Below, piece after piece: positions 56,512 to 57,067 of a stretch of 57,067 nucleotides of DNA. The DNA comes from Nitrosomonas communis (GTDB lineage: Bacteria; Pseudomonadota; Gammaproteobacteria; Burkholderiales; Nitrosomonadaceae): positions 1-57,067 of the forward strand of contig NZ_FOUB01000023.1 in the NCBI RefSeq assembly GCF_900114745.1, read 5' to 3'. A program made the translations under genes and the position numbers. Positions within the stretch are counted from its first letter, which is position 1. Every line of letters starts with the position of its first letter. Below the pieces are notes generated by a model. That model worked only from the letters and a program-made list of their open reading frames with translations, searched no databases and was not told the origin of the DNA.

Positions 56512-56861
56512 TTAATTTTTGCTTTTTGCAAGCTCCATTAGCTCTTCAAAATCTTCTCTTTCTGCTAATACCGCAGCAAGCCATGTATTTGGCTTTTCAA
56601 ACCATTCAAGAAGAACATTAGACCTACAAATAAATTTCTTTGGTGACCATATAATTCTGCCAGTGCTTCGGCAAGTTTACGATCATTTTTTATGATCTCT
56701 TGTGTTTCTGCAAATGGTTTGATTAATGCCACTAAGCTTAATTGTCTAATATGGTTAATCTCTTCCTAAATCGAATTAATAAAATCATCAATGCTTCTTA
56801 CTTTATCTGGTGTCATTGGCTTATAGGTTAACTCATTTGTTGATATTAATGTGTTTTCCAT
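56512..56861 (-). pseudogene. Decayed gene of unknown function
   Basis: It starts with a good site (GGAGGAG before ATG) and reads MENTLISTNELTYKPMTPDKVRSIDDFINSI, followed by an in-frame TAG (56766-56768). The same frame resumes with EEINHIRQLSLVALIKPFAETQEIIKNDRKLAEALAELYGHQRNLFV, and after a shift another frame ends LEWFEKPNTWLAAVLAEREDFEELMELAKSKN. About 116 codons in all, with one nonsense and one frameshift lesion. The helical protein is not recognised. Its own terminator follows. Confidence 0.55.
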
Positions 56862-56991
56862 GTGTGCTCCTCCTTAAATAATCGTCCCTGAAATACTACA
56901 GAAATTAGCATGAATATTGGCATTGAGGGATACCCAAAAGGTATGGAATTTGCCAGAATTGAGTTAGTTATCCCTTATTTCTGGTGAATTG

Positions 56992-57067
56992 ATGAAGCCC
57001 AAAAAGCAAGCACTCACCCTTTGTGACGATCTTTTTCGGATGAGACTGGAACAAATGCTGGACCAAC
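56992..57067 (+). CDS. IS5-family transposase, N-terminal part (runs off the window)
   Basis: The first 25 codons read MKPKKQALTLCDDLFRMRLEQMLDQ, resembling the DUF772 start of IS5-type transposases (DLFRARLDQIID pattern). It continues beyond the window, so intactness cannot be judged. A second, unrelated IS5 fragment lies at 53955. Confidence 0.6.
   Translation, partial: MKPKKQALTLCDDLFRMRLEQMLDQ

Overview
The window looks like the chromosome of an AT-rich betaproteobacterium, most likely a Nitrosomonas-type ammonia oxidiser. This is inferred from gene content and order, not from a marker gene: a contiguous tkt-gap-pgk-pyk-fba block with a Calvin-cycle-type class II aldolase, the def-fmt-rsmB-DUF4390-ntrY-ntrX order, dprA-smg-topB, aroA-cmk-rpsA-ihfB-lapA-pyrF and dusB-fis-purH-purD. 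No rRNA, tRNA or CRISPR array was recognised.

Layout. 0.4-4.4 kb (+): iron-trafficking protein YggX, polyphosphate kinase and a CYTH-CHAD protein, together a polyphosphate module. 4.8-12 kb (-): carbon-metabolism genes fba, pyk, pgk, gap and tkt. 12.1-19 kb (-): the NtrX/NtrY two-component system (NtrX has a degenerate AAA+ domain), a DUF4390 protein, rsmB, fmt and def. 19.4-25 kb (+): LysM protein, dprA, smg and topB. 25.5-30.7 kb (+): aroA, cmk, rpsA, ihfB, lapA and pyrF. 30.7-36.4 kb: an NlpC/P60 lipoprotein, a thioredoxin/CcdA-like fusion, a LemA-TPM-TPM operon and a GlcG-like secreted protein, with several small transposable elements between them. 36.6-42.1 kb (+): a UbiH-type hydroxylase, then dusB-fis-purH-purD. 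42.1-57 kb is accessory in character: wrecks of IS30, IS1595, IS630, IS66 and IS5 elements surround a group of envelope and stress-type genes (metallophosphoesterase, YghA-like SDR, duplicated PRC-barrel proteins, AsmA, BON lipoprotein, MgtC, a HAD/P-loop ATPase fusion and a second BON protein).

The clearest unusual signal is a set of short non-autonomous transposable elements (MITEs). One family is about 101 bp with 3-bp TTA/TAA target duplications and has five copies here. A second is 141 bp with 4-bp duplications and has two copies. At 4.4 kb a 101-bp element sits inside a 141-bp element, and the uninterrupted 141-bp copy at 32.2 kb shows the empty site: 245 = 141 + 101 + 3. A third element of about 258 bp ends just before the LysM start codon and appears to supply its leader. 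A fourth, about 210 bp, is a long imperfect inverted repeat at 54.5 kb. A 671-bp unit carrying a PRC-barrel gene is present in two full tandem copies and one truncated copy. No wholly new defence or metabolic system was identified. The closest candidates are the HAD-ATPase fusion and the stress-gene group around it.
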